This document shows positions 12,358-23,287 of a stretch of DNA of 64,000 bases, piece by piece. The DNA is from Calendula officinalis. Taxonomy: Eukaryota > Streptophyta > Magnoliopsida > Asterales > Asteraceae. The position numbers and the translations under genes were made by a program. The stretch lies in contig OY970820.1 in assembly GCA_963853835.1 (NCBI GenBank), positions 43,064,907-43,128,906 of the forward strand. The letters run 5' to 3'. Within the stretch, counting starts at the first letter, position 1. Each line of letters opens with the position of its first letter. A model generated the notes under the pieces. The model did not search any database. It saw nothing but the letters and a program-made list of their open reading frames with translations, and had not been told where the DNA came from.

Positions 12358-15300
12358 CTAGCTACCAATATTTAGGTACTGCATGCCTATAGCGTGCGCA
12401 TGTTTCTCATGCTTTGGTCCAACTAGTGGTTTTGTCAACGGGTCAGCGACGTTGTCATCCGTTGGTATTTTCTTAATTATAATATCACCCTCTCTAACAT
12501 ACTCGCGTATGAGGTGATATTTCCTGCGTACATGCCTGGTCTTTTGATGCTCTTTTGGTTCAACAGCTTGCGCTATTGCCCCACTGTTATCACAGAATAT
12601 TTCGATGGGTCTAGAGATACTGGCAATAACTCTAAGATCCTCGATAAAATTCGTAAGCCACATGGCTTCTTTCCCAGCATCATTTGCGGCAATGTACTCA
12701 GCCTCTGTAGTCGAATCTGCTATCGTATCTTGTTTCTGACTCTTCCAAGATATAGCTCCTCCGTTTAGCGTGAAGTCAAATCCCGATTGAGATTTGTAAT
12801 CATCTCTGTCGGTTTGGAAGCTTGCATCTGTGTAAGAAGTTACACGCAGTTCTTCCATCGAACCTCCAAAGACCAAGAACATTTCTTTCGTCCTTCTCAA
12901 ATACTTGAGAATGTTCTTGACAGCCACCCAATGGGGTTCACCAGGATTCTTTTGATATCTGCTCGTGAGACTTATAGAGTAAGGAATATCGGGCCTAGTA
13001 CATAACATGGCATACATGATTGATCCAATTGCTGAAGCATATGGTACCAAACTCATCCTAACTATTTCCTTGCTAGATGTGGGACTCTGAGCTTTGCTCA
13101 GTGTAATGCCATGTGACATCGGAATGATTCCTCTCTTGGAATCACTCATACTGAATCTCTTCAGTACTTTGTCAATGTATGTACTTTGACTAAGTCCAAT
13201 AAGCCGCCTAGATATATCCCTATAGATCTTTATACCTAGTATAAATGCGGCTTCTCCCAAGTCTTTCATCTGGAAACATTTACCTAACCAGGATTTTACT
13301 CCTTGTAATGCTGGTATATCGTTTCCTATAAGCAGTATGTCATCGACATACAAGACTAGCAAGATTACTACGCTCCCACTGAATTTTGTATAGACACATG
13401 CCTCGAACTCACTCTTGACAAAACCAAATTCTTTGATTCTTTTGACAAAACCATATATGGATTTTAGCAATTTACATACTTTATTAGGATTCTTTGGATC
13501 AGTAAAACCATCCGGTTGTATCATGAATACGTCCTCATTCAACTCCCCGTTAAGGAAGGCGGTTTTAACATCCATTTGCCATATCTCATAGTCGTAATAT
13601 GCTGATATAGCCATAATAATTCTAATAGACTTAAGCATGGCGACTGGCGAGTAGGTTTCAGAATAATCCACACCATGTGTTTGCGTGAAACCCTTCGCAA
13701 CGAGTCGTGCTTTGTAAGTATGTACTTTTCCATCCATGTCGGTTTTCTTCTTGAAAACCCACTTGCATCCAACAACACGAGACTGTGGTGGCAAGTCTGA
13801 TAACACCCAAACTTGGTTGTCATACATGGATTGCATCTCCGCTTGCATAGCCTCGAGCCATCTTTCAGACTCTATGCCGTCAGCAGCTTCGCTGTAGGTT
13901 AATGGTTCTAGTAGACTTCCATCATCTTCATCGATCATGAATCCAAGATACCTATCTGGTTCTTGGCGTGGTCTACTGGACCTACGCGGATTGCGTGTTT
14001 CTTCTTCCTCAACCGGTGGATCTGGTTGGGGATCAACAATTCTTTGTTGAACTACTGGTTCGACTGACGTCGTCGGTGGATCTTCGTTCTCTTCAATTTC
14101 TTGAAGCTCTATTTCTTTTCTTGGAGTTTCAGTTCCTAGAAACTTCTCCTTCAAGAAGACACCTTTCCGAGCAATAAAGACTTTGTTGTCTTCTTGATGA
14201 CAGAAATAGTATCCTAAGGTTTCCATTGGATATCCAACGAAGATACACTTGTCTAACTTGGGGTTTAGTTTGTCTGTGAAGTTACGTCTAACGTATGCTT
14301 CACAACCCCAAATCTTGAGAAAAGATAATTTAGGTTTTCTCCCCGCCCAGTGCTCGAACGGAGTCTTTTTTACTGACTTGGGCGGAACCCTATTCAGTTT
14401 GAATGCTGCAGTCTCGAGTGCATGTCCCCAAAATGATAGTGGTAGTGGGGCGCGACACATCATTGAACGTACCATGTCTAACAAGGTGCGATTCCTCCTT
14501 TCTGATACGCCATTCATCTGAGGCGTATACGGAGGTGTGAGTTGTGAAACAATCCCACATTCCTTCAAATGATCGTCGAACTCTTGGCTCAAATATTCGC
14601 CTCCTCGGTCAGACCGAAGTGACTTAATTTTCTTGCCTAGTTGGTTCTCTACTTCCCTCTGATATTCTTTGAACTTGTCAAAGCTCTCAGACTTTAGTCT
14701 CATAAGAAAGACATAACCATACCTACTGAAGTCATCAGTAAAGGTAATGAAGTAGCGGTATCCTCCTCTAGCTTCTGGAGTAAAGGGTCCACACATATAT
14801 GTGTGTATTATCCCTAACAACTCGCCTGCCCTTTCATTGTAATGATTGAAAGGGTCTTTTGTCATCTTGCCAGATAAACAAGCTTTGCATATTGCATATG
14901 ATTCCAAATCAAATGGCTCTAGAATTCCATCATCGTGGAGCTTCTTAATGCGAGTCTCTTTTATATGACCTAAACGACAATGCCAAAGATAAGTTTGATT
15001 CAAGTTACTCTTGGATCTTTTACTTATATGATAAACGTCTCGTTCTATGTTATTTAGATTTAACGTGTATAGACCATTATGAGAATTTGCATTAAAATAT
15101 AAAATGTCATCTTTTAAACACGAAATTGTTTTTCCATAAAACTCATAATAAAAACCACTGTCTATAAGTAAATCAAAAGAAATAACATTCTTAATAAGTC
15201 TAGGAACATAATAACAATCTTTAAGTTCCAAGACTCTTCCTGAAGGCAACTTGAAAAGATATGTTCCTACGGCTTCAGCTCCAACCTTGGAACCTTCGCC

Positions 15301-16208
15301 TACTCGTAGTTCAACATCCCCTCGTCCCAGCCTCCTGTTCTTCTTAAATCCCTATAAATGATTGCAAATGTGATGACCACATCCGGTATCCAATACCCAG
15401 GATTCACTAGAAGTAACGAGACAATCAATCATAAAGATACCTGAATCGCTGACAAAGTCAGCGTCCAACAGCCCCACGTCCGACCAAATATCCTTGCTGC
15501 CACAAGTTGGGCAACACAAATCAGCAAAGTCATTCAACCAATCATAGAACTCATCCTGCCGAATCTCAGGGAGAGATTCTTCCTCCAGCCTTTGAACATC
15601 GCGTATACACAAGAGATTCTCGTGTAGACCTGCGACACTCAAATCAAAATTCCCGGTCATACGTACTACCTTGTCCTGATAGTAATGAGTGAGAGATCCA
15701 AACAAGAACAAGACTTGTTCATGCTCGTTTGATGTGCCAGTAACTAGGGTGAGACAATCTAGTAACCTCCTTATGTTGATAAGGTGGTCACTCAGTGGTT
15801 GATCATCTGTCATTTTCGACGAATTGATTTCTTGCAAAATGAACTGCTTGCTATCTTCAGTACTATCTTTAAACGTCTCCTCAAGATACTGGACAAACTC
15901 ATAGCATGGTTTCTTATGTAGATTATCAGTAAGCTCTCTGATAATGAAGTAAGAATAAGAATCGACATAACTTGTGATTCATCTGCCAGATACTTATAAT
16001 AAGCGTCAAGCTCATCATCCTGGGCATCTTGCCCTGGTAGTCCCTTGGGCACCTCGTCTATCACGTACAGTAGATTCTGTGCTTTTAGGTAACTCCTAAA
16101 ATGCACCCTCCAAACTTTGTAGTTTGGACCAGTAAGCTTCCATTTTCCAGTGATGAACTTTCGCGATTCGATCGGTGAATAAAACATAATTTCTGACAGT
16201 ACATACAT
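12358..16208 (-). pseudogene. Copia A gag-pol, disabled
   Basis: Gag starts in one frame (16208 to about 15840) and shifts to another frame, which runs from about 15837 through protease (DTGCGHHIC), integrase (WHCRLGH zinc region, TDDFSRYGYVF, LRSDRGGEY, SERRNRT), RT (MDVKTAFLNG, YVDDILLIG) and RNase H to the stop at 12358. A single TAG at 15349-15351 interrupts it just after the protease active site; the intact relative Copia C has CAG at this place. Between SIYG and the following Phe-Val-Lys, RT lacks about a dozen residues present in Copia C (the KQASRSWN stretch), an in-frame deletion likely to abolish activity. No host function. Confidence 0.9.
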
Positions 16209-18076
16209 CTATAAGAAAAACAAACAAACGGTTAGTAAGATTAGATAAAATAAATAACTTCTAACATTATTACCTTTTAATAATAATAGTTAGACTAGGA
16301 CCCATATTTCACGCCCTCAAATGCAAGGTTTGGGCACTTCCCATTAGAGCCACGTTATTTCTGGTAGGTATAGCCATACCGATCGCCTCTAGACTAGAAA
16401 TGATTCCTAGATCCTCGGGATATCAAGTTGAACAACAAACTTGTACATGTTTTAATCCCTCTAGTGCATTTTGGGCCGGGACTCCCGATTATCACCAAAA
16501 TATATCGTACCATCTAAGACAGTGCGATGCCTTGCGCCGGGACTCCCGATTATCACAAGACCCTACGCACCCTAACACTCGCAATGATTTGAATGCACAT
16601 CTAAGGTTCTTTCTCCTTACAATGTGAATATCGTTGAACAAGTGAGGTGTTCCATTAGATGGGTTGCACTCTGATCTAAGATTTTCTAAAAAGGATTTTC
16701 CTTTGTTCGAAAAGTTAGCCAGTTTTTAATTACTTGGTTTTATAAACTAACTGTTTATAAATTCCACCTTTTAATTTGTTTCATAAAACTTGGTTTATAA
16801 ACAAACTGTTTACTTTAGCATTATTAATTTTAAAACTTGGTTTTCTAAACAAACTGTTTATAATCACCATCTTATTAATTTATACCTTGGTTTTCTAAAC
16901 AAACTGTATATAATTACCATCTTATAATTAAATCTTGGTTTTCTAAACAAACTGTTTATAATCACCACCTTATTATTATATGTTAAAATAAACGAAAAAT
17001 AAATAATACTTGCAATTTCGAAAATTGCCATGCCATAACCCCAAAGACTTGGTTTTGTGTTTTGTGTTTTTTTTAAAATAAAACTTTATAAAACTTTCCG
17101 AAAAATAAAAAATAATTCGGAAAAATTAAATTAAACACAATATCATTTCTTTTGGGTTATGTCATTCTAATTAATTAAATAAACTGATAATTTAAATTAC
17201 CAAACTGATAATTATTAAATTACTCATAAAACTGGTTTCTTATTTCCTCCTTAATTTCATAATTATCTTGATCTTAAACTAACTGTTTAAAATCATTAGG
17301 TTTATTTTAAATGTTAATACTTATTATTATAATAAACGAATAAATAATGAAACTTTCCAAAAAGTAAACCTTTTAACTTCCGATTTGATCTCGTGTACCC
17401 TATGTGCCCGAAACTGAGCCTTAGGTTAACGAAACTGGATCAAATACACAATGAGGGAAAAAACTGGATCGATTAAACGAGGACCGAACTGTGGCTCGGT
17501 TCGGTTCGTCCGTTCGGCCCCATCGTCCGAGCCTTGCTCGACCGAAACTCGGTTTTGTTTGGTTCGACCGAAACTACCCTCTTATAATTTTTTTTTATTT
17601 AATACCGAAAATTATAATAAAACTAGTAATAACAAATAAATAAATGTGTTATTCTAATACTAAGAATAACACAACTTTCCTTAATTTGTCTAAAGCCTAA
17701 TTTGTCCAATAATCTACCATGATCTTGGTTGATTATATTCTTGGACTAATTTTTCTAGGGTTTTAACTAGACAAGAAAAGAAACCTAATTCTTTTTATCT
17801 TGAAACCTATTCAATCCAATTGTTCATAAACTTGAACAATGTTCTTGGATTAAATTTACTAGGGTTCTTTCTAAGATAAAAAAAAACTTAATATTATATA
17901 CATATATTTACGAAATTCGGAAAATACAAGAAGGAAAAAGAAGCCTAATTTCTTTTTATCTAGAACCCTATTCAAGCCAATTGTTCATAAACTTGAACAA
18001 TGTTCTTGGCCAAAAATTCTAGGGTTCTTTTCTAGATAAAAGAAACTCCATCGAATCTCATTGAGATTAGTAGATC
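16209..18076 (-). other. Copia A untranslated leader
   Basis: Between primer site and gag lie 1.87 kb without a supported ORF. Two copies of CGGGACTCCCGATTATCAC sit at about 16480-16560, and about five copies of a phrase with TTGGTTTTCTAAACAAACTG at ~55-60 bp spacing lie in 16725-16990. The CGGGACTCCCG block is nearly identical in Copia B (35290-35400), so it is probably a conserved RNA element of the leader (packaging, dimerisation or translation); that role is inference. Confidence 0.65.
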
Positions 18077-18088
18077 GCTCTGATACCA
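18077..18088 (-). other. Copia A primer binding site
   Basis: The minus strand reads TGGTATCAGAGC, complementary to initiator tRNA-Met, one base from the right LTR that starts at 18090. Confidence 0.9.
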
Positions 18089-18089
18089 C

Positions 18090-18786
18090 TGTAGGAAAAC
18101 CTTGTAGTATTCACATGGCGGAACTTGAATACCACATTACTGGATCTCTACTAATCAATGAGATCACGAGAAAGTGAAGAAGATGAACATTACCTTTAGA
18201 TAGCTAAAGAAGTGATCCACCTCTACTGCACCACCTGGACACGCTGCAAGACCGCGTTGTACCAACAAAGCAACACACAAAGACTTGTGTGTGTGTGTGA
18301 GCTCGGTCGAACTCGAACCCGAAAAACCGAAGAACCCTATGGGGTTCTTCCTTCGTCCGTACGGCCGAAAGAGAGAGGGAGAAGTTTAGGGTTTAGGTGA
18401 TGTGAAAAGTGTAACCCTTAAACCCTTACATAAGCCTTCTATTTATAAGGCTAGATGTTACGGTTTAGTCCCTAGAGTTTAATTATGATTAATCTCATAA
18501 TTAAACTTCCTATTAACACTTTAAACCCTTGGACTTTTACTAGTTAATTAATTAACTATTAATTAACTGTCCGTTAAATACTTAACCTAATATTTAACCA
18601 TCCTCAATAATAATTAACTTATTATTATTTATCCTCTTCTTTATAATTAACTTAACTAGGTAATTATTCCACACAACTTACTTTATTCGGTTGTCCATTA
18701 TTGGGTGTGTAGTGGTGTGACCCTTTAGTGTCTTATAACATTGGACACGGTGACACGTGTACTTAGCTGTGCACATAAATCCTTCA
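18090..18786 (-). repeat. Copia A 5' LTR (697 bp)
   Basis: Same ends as the left LTR (TGTAGGAAAACC ... AATCCTTCA on the plus strand), followed by the TSD AATAG. It differs from the left copy by scattered substitutions and small indels (for example around 18345-18390, 18465-18480 and 18560). Confidence 0.95.
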
Positions 18787-19780
18787 AATAGAAGAAGAAC
18801 ATCTAAACTGTCTTGAAGATCTAGTGGCAGAATGCAAGAGAGAAAAGGTTGAACTACCAGAACAAGTTCTTGAACGGAAAACCAAAATGGTAGATTACTT
18901 AAAATCAAAGGGTCACGGTGTTAAATCATTTGGAAGAATGAAAATGTTGACCATTGTTGACAGATATTATACTGCAAAGAAGAAAGAACTAGCAGAACCA
19001 GAGGTCAAAGAAGTCAAACTCACAGAATTAGTGGAAATTAATCCTAAAGAAGTAATTACAAGTAAACCTTTGGCTGGTGAATCTTCAAGTTTAACTGCAA
19101 AGAAAAGAAAATTAATTGAAAATGAAGAATCTGCTAGAAAGAAAAACAAAGTAGACTTCCCAATACTTGATCTTCCTCAAGCTCCTCAACAGAATAATCC
19201 AATTATTAATTGGAGAGTTGTTAATAATGTTATTGAAATAATCGGAGAAGATAAAACAACTCAAAGATTTAGTGCTTGGAAACCAATGATCATGTCACAA
19301 TCCAGAAGTGATGTAATCAAAGTATTAATCATTGGAAAACCAAGAATGACTAGCAAATACTGGAAGAACTTAGGAGTTGGATATTTAACTGAGATGATAG
19401 ATGTTTCATTCTATCCAGATGATTACCCTGAGAAATTTGCAAGTACAGAAGCTGTTTATGCCTGGAATGTTCTACCTTCAGTAAACATGTAATTCTTTGA
19501 AAGAGCCAGCAAAAGATGTGAACTATTTCTGATGGAAAAAGACTATAATCATTCAGAAGAAACAATGTATCAAGTTACTTGTTGTTCCTTCATCAGACCA
19601 CATGATGCTGTAATGTTCTCAGAAAAATACAACTATTTTATTAAGAAGAACAACAAGTTTATCATTGAACAGAGAAAATTAAGAAATCAACAGATAAAAG
19701 AAGGTGATGAAAGAAGGGCAAAACTATTAGAAGAAAAGAAGAGAAAGGAGAAAGAAGAGAAGAAAAAGAAACTTGGTTAA
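18787..19780 (+). pseudogene. SIRE accessory ORF, C-terminal part
   Basis: The frame continues from 10790 once the 7,996-bp element and one AATAG copy (8,001 bp together) are discounted. It includes an Ile/Trp-containing block around 19200-19450, an in-frame TAA at 19490 (one C-to-T step from CAA) and a very basic, Glu/Lys-rich, probably coiled-coil tail ending at 19780. The purine tract and LTR follow at once. The undisturbed ORF would have been about 1,213 codons. No function is assigned. Confidence 0.7.
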
Positions 19781-19796
19781 TTAAAAGTGAATTAAC

Positions 19797-19812
19797 AAGT
19801 TTAGGGGGAGAT
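19797..19812 (+). other. SIRE polypurine tract
   Basis: A purine-rich run with TTTAGGGGGAGAT lies directly before the LTR start at 19813, the expected site of plus-strand priming. Confidence 0.8.
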
Positions 19813-20303
19813 TGTTGAGATATAAATGATCTATTACTGATGTTGCAGTTGGTACTAAAGAAAACTTAATACTGATACACAAGTTAGTACTGATGGGGCA
19901 GAATTACAAAGATACTACTGATGAACGATCTACTCCTGATGGGTGCATGTACTACTGATGATCGTATTTAGAACAGATCGTATCCGAGATTCTCGTTTAG
20001 TTAGTTTAGAATGTTTATCTTTTTGTAATTCGAATTGTAATCTAGTCCAAGAATAACTAGGGTAAAGTTTTAGGCTTCAAGGACTATTATATATAGTTCC
20101 TTACGAATTGTAAACGTACGTGTGTATTGATCGATTATTAATATACATTGAAGTTTTTTGTGATAACTGTGTTCTTATTGTTATTCATATAAATTACAGT
20201 TATTCATTGTTCTTAATCAATCAACATAGTTTTACTCCGCTGTAACTTCTATTGTTGAGTAGATATGTGATTCAATAACTTATTGAGTTATTTGGTCCTG
20301 ACA
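19813..20303 (+). repeat. SIRE 3' LTR (491 bp)
   Basis: It opens TGTTGAGATATAAATG and closes GGTCCTGACA. A TATA box (TATTATATATAG, near 20086) precedes a plausible cap and polyadenylation region. Several TACTACTGAT words lie in its first 150 bp. The 5' LTR is not in the window, so age and TSD cannot be read. Confidence 0.8.
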
Positions 20304-20725
20304 AAAAGCCGAGGTGATGTTGATGTGGCACCGCACCACTAGGTATACTCTTAATATGATATTATTTATAGAAATTATAAATCTTACTAATTAAAGTTTA
20401 GAATGTAATAGTATGAGTTTGTATTTTGTGTTGGTAAAAGTTGATGAAAAAGACAAGAAATCATGCTTTTCAGTTTCCACTTGGATTGATACGAAGGTAC
20501 TGTCAACCAAAAAGCATGCCATTTACTACACACAATGCCCATGCCCTTCTGCTTCTGCTTCTGCTTATACTTTTATTTGTTTACACAGATTAGATTGATG
20601 TATAAAAGCAGAATTTGAATTTCTCTTTGTTTGCTTTCGTTTTTGTCAAACTCGTCTTTAATTCACACTCGCCTTTCAGCTTAGCTTAGCGGGCCATGGG
20701 CCATATTTGTTGGTGATTTGTATCA
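20304..20725. other. Intergenic sequence, nothing recognised
   Basis: AT-rich with a short imperfect CTTCTG repeat near 20548. A 61-codon open frame at 20413-20598 has no recognisable domain, and I do not support it as a gene. Confidence 0.5.
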
Positions 20726-22371
20726 TCTATATTATTTAAGTGTAATGGGATAAACTTGTTGACCAAATGTAATCCTAATAAAAATTGAACAAGTAAGAGT
20801 GGTGCGGAGTGCACGCTTGTTTAAATTTGTTATGATTAAAATACACTGATTTAACAGGGGTTCGGGGCAGCGCCCCCGATAACGGGGTTCCAAAAAATAC
20901 TTTGATCTGATAGTGAAAACACGACTTCACGTTGATCCAAGTAACTCGAAATCATTACAATTTGTAACAATATTCCCTCTACCCACGCCCCGTGACAAAT
21001 GCATTTTTTCTTGATTTGTTGGATCATATACCTGTGATCTGCGGGGGACCCACGTGTTATAAGAGTATATAATCTAGTTTAATTGATTAAAAAAAATATT
21101 TGTGTATTTATGAGACTACTACTATGCATAACATGTTGAACTATCTTGAGTAACTCCACCGCCTCAAGTGCAAGGAAACTAAAGATACGCGAAAAATATA
21201 AATACGTGTTGATTTTCAATGCATAATTAAATATAGTTATATACAGTACAAAAAAAAGAGGTGCCATTTTGGTTCCTACTACATCTTCCTACATATCTTT
21301 CTAACAGCCGAAAGGACCACTAGTGTAACAAAATACATAGACCAAGGATATCTAGCGTAATAAACGAACCAAAAAGATTAACGTTATAATAAGTAACAAA
21401 CCACATTAAACTTCAATGTAACTTATTCTAAAAAGAAATTTACTAATATACATTTTACATCATGAATGAACAGTACCAACCACCTGATTTCTTTTTTCTT
21501 TAACATAGGCCGTCTTTGTTGACTATGAACCGTGCCAGCCAACTTCGTACAATTAATTTCTCTAACATAGTCTATTTTTTCAAAGTTTATACATTAGTTT
21601 ATTTATTAGTTTATATGTATATATTATATAGGATTTTACTAATCATTGCCAGTAGGGTAGTCATTAGGAAAAAAATTTAAGCTTAAATATATTATACATT
21701 ACCCATAAAAAAGCTGACCCCCTGAATTTCGCTAACCAGAAGTTATGTTTCAAGACTTGTACATTAGTATCCTTAACCATTGCTCTATAGGTAATGGTTA
21801 GCAAAACTCATATATATGAGGTATACTTTGACTAATCTCAGGGTAAATACCGGCTTTGTAAGAACAAGGTGAACCTCCATTTCCTTAAGGTTTTTTTTAG
21901 TCCTAAGAAATATCTTGAAATCTATGTATTTTTAGTATAAATTAGGATTAATATAAAATTAGTATATACTCCCTCCGTCCCTTAATAAAGTTCTCATTTC
22001 ACCTTCAAGTTTTGTCCCTAAATAAAGTTCCCATTTCTCAAACTTAAGGGACCCACTTAATATAATAATATTATTACAAATACTTTCACCACTAACTATC
22101 TCTTAAAACACTTTCTCTCTCCAATCAAAACTTATATTTTATTCAAAAGTAATACCAAATACCTCACCACTAACCATCTCCTAAAATGTTGTGCCCAACA
22201 CAAATGGGAACTTTATTTAGGGACGGAGGGAGTATATATTTAAGAGCTATGCCAGTAATTTGGGGAAAAAATTATTTTCAAACTTATTTTTTGTTTTTTA
22301 ATATAACAATAAATAGTCTTTTGAGTATAATATAAAATACCCCGCGGCAACGCGCGGGTGAAACCTACTAG
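20726..22371 (+). mobile_element. Putative non-autonomous Helitron
   Basis: The right end is typical: a hairpin (stem CCCGCG/CGCGGG at 22341-22358) followed nine bases later by CTAG (22368-22371), with T as the next base. The best 5' end is TCTATATTATT at 20726, preceded by A, which gives the A|T insertion site Helitrons use. The interior has a GC-rich block (around 20860-20895) and a nested Stowaway MITE, and no rep-helicase. The 3' end is well supported; the 5' end is a guess based on the terminal TC. Confidence 0.5.
21969..22232. mobile_element. Stowaway MITE 1 (Tc1/mariner)
   Basis: Terminal inverted repeats CTCCCTCCGTCCC (21969-21981) and GGGACGGAGGGAG (22220-22232), extending imperfectly to ~30 bp, are flanked by TA on both sides. 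The 264-bp non-coding interior contains an internal copy of part of the TIR (near 22020). Confidence 0.95.
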
Positions 22372-22531
22372 TTAGATACATAATCTGATATGTTAAAAGT
22401 TTTAACTTTTAACGAATTGTCCAACGCATTTGAGCCGCTCATTTTTGCTAAATTTCATACTAACTGCTTCTTCTGCAGAAGAAAACAAACAACCACCTGC
22501 CTTTCTCCTCGTTGTTCTCATTTATATTCAA

Positions 22532-23278
22532 GGGCAAAATGCATAGAAGGGTAACCTACTTTCCATCAAAATTCATTTAAGGGTATGTACTTTTATTTTG
22601 ATCACTAAAGGGTAAAATACTTTCATAAAAGTTGATTAAAGGGTAACATACTTTCATAAATATTGATCAAAGGGTAACCTACTTTAATAAAGGTATATAA
22701 AAAGGGGAAAATGACACTCAACAAGTTTAATTTACTTGTTCCAACCAAAATGAATGGTTACAAAAAAAATAGTTCAAAGTGTACGTGCTTCTTTGTTTCT
22801 AAATCATTTTACTCAAACAATAAATTCAAAAAAGGGTCATGTGTTAGTTCTTAAAATTGAGCTTCTTCATGAGATGAGTCTTGAAATTGATTAACTTGGA
22901 TCACTAGATTAGTTTTGTTTCCATACCTTAACCATTAGTTCAACAAAAGATGGAATTTTGGAATTTGAACGAAGAATTGATCGACGTTATTTTGACCTAG
23001 TTTGAAGGCTGTGAAACAAAACTAATCATATAAGCATTAAATAGTCACATGGGAAACAAATGGAAGAATTGATTACCGGTAACCGGTTTCATAAGTCACA
23101 TTTTACCTTTTTATATACTTTTATGAAAATAGGTTACCCTTTAGTGATCAAAATAAAAGTGCATGCCCTTAAATAAACTTTGATGGAAAGTAGGGTACCC
23201 TTTAGTGATCAAAACAAAAGTACATACCCTTAAATAAACTTTGATGGAAAGTAAGTTACCCTTCTATGCATTTTGTCC
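22532..23278. mobile_element. Foldback MULE MITE with 9-bp TSD
   Basis: The ends read GGGCAAAATGCATAGAAGGG and, inverted, GGACAAAATGCATAGAAGGG. Similarity between arms extends more than 80 bp. TATATTCAA is duplicated exactly at 22523-22531 and 23279-23287; a 9-bp duplication is the mark of Mutator-like elements. Each arm also has internal ~60-bp direct repeats of an AAGGGTA...CTTTC unit. The 747-bp element has no ORF. Confidence 0.9.
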
Positions 23279-23287
23279 TATATTCAA

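Larger units (their letters stand above)
10791..18786 (-). mobile_element. Copia element A (non-autonomous now), complete with both LTRs
   Basis: This is an intact insertion with 5-bp TSD AATAG, LTRs of 696 and 697 bp, a tRNA-Met primer site next to the right LTR and a purine tract next to the left LTR; the element therefore reads on the minus strand. By eye the LTRs differ at roughly 13-16 positions plus a few small indels, about 2%, so it is older than Copia C but younger than the SIRE host. Coding capacity is damaged by a gag frameshift, a nonsense codon near the protease and an RT deletion. RT and RNase H wording resembles the Angela/Tork/TAR group; clade is inference. Confidence 0.95.
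1..20303 (+). mobile_element. Decayed SIRE-type Ty1/Copia retrotransposon (host of nested insertions), 5' part outside window
   Basis: The element runs left to right. It shows an integrase core resuming at 4918, reverse transcriptase and RNase H to 7653, a long accessory ORF (8138-10790 and 18787-19780), a purine tract and a 3' LTR ending at 20303. The order pol, then extra ORF, then LTR is the layout of the SIRE/Maximus Copia lineage. A Gypsy element occupies 1-4917 and interrupts the integrase; Copia A occupies 10791-18786 and interrupts the accessory ORF. The 5' LTR, gag and protease lie left of the window, so the target-site duplication cannot be checked. Many in-frame stops show that it is dead. 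Lineage is inferred from gene order and accessory-ORF resemblance, not from a tree. Confidence 0.8.

Noticed and set aside
20860..20900. Independent GC-rich terminator-like hairpin
   Set aside because: More simply part of the putative Helitron interior; no function is evident.
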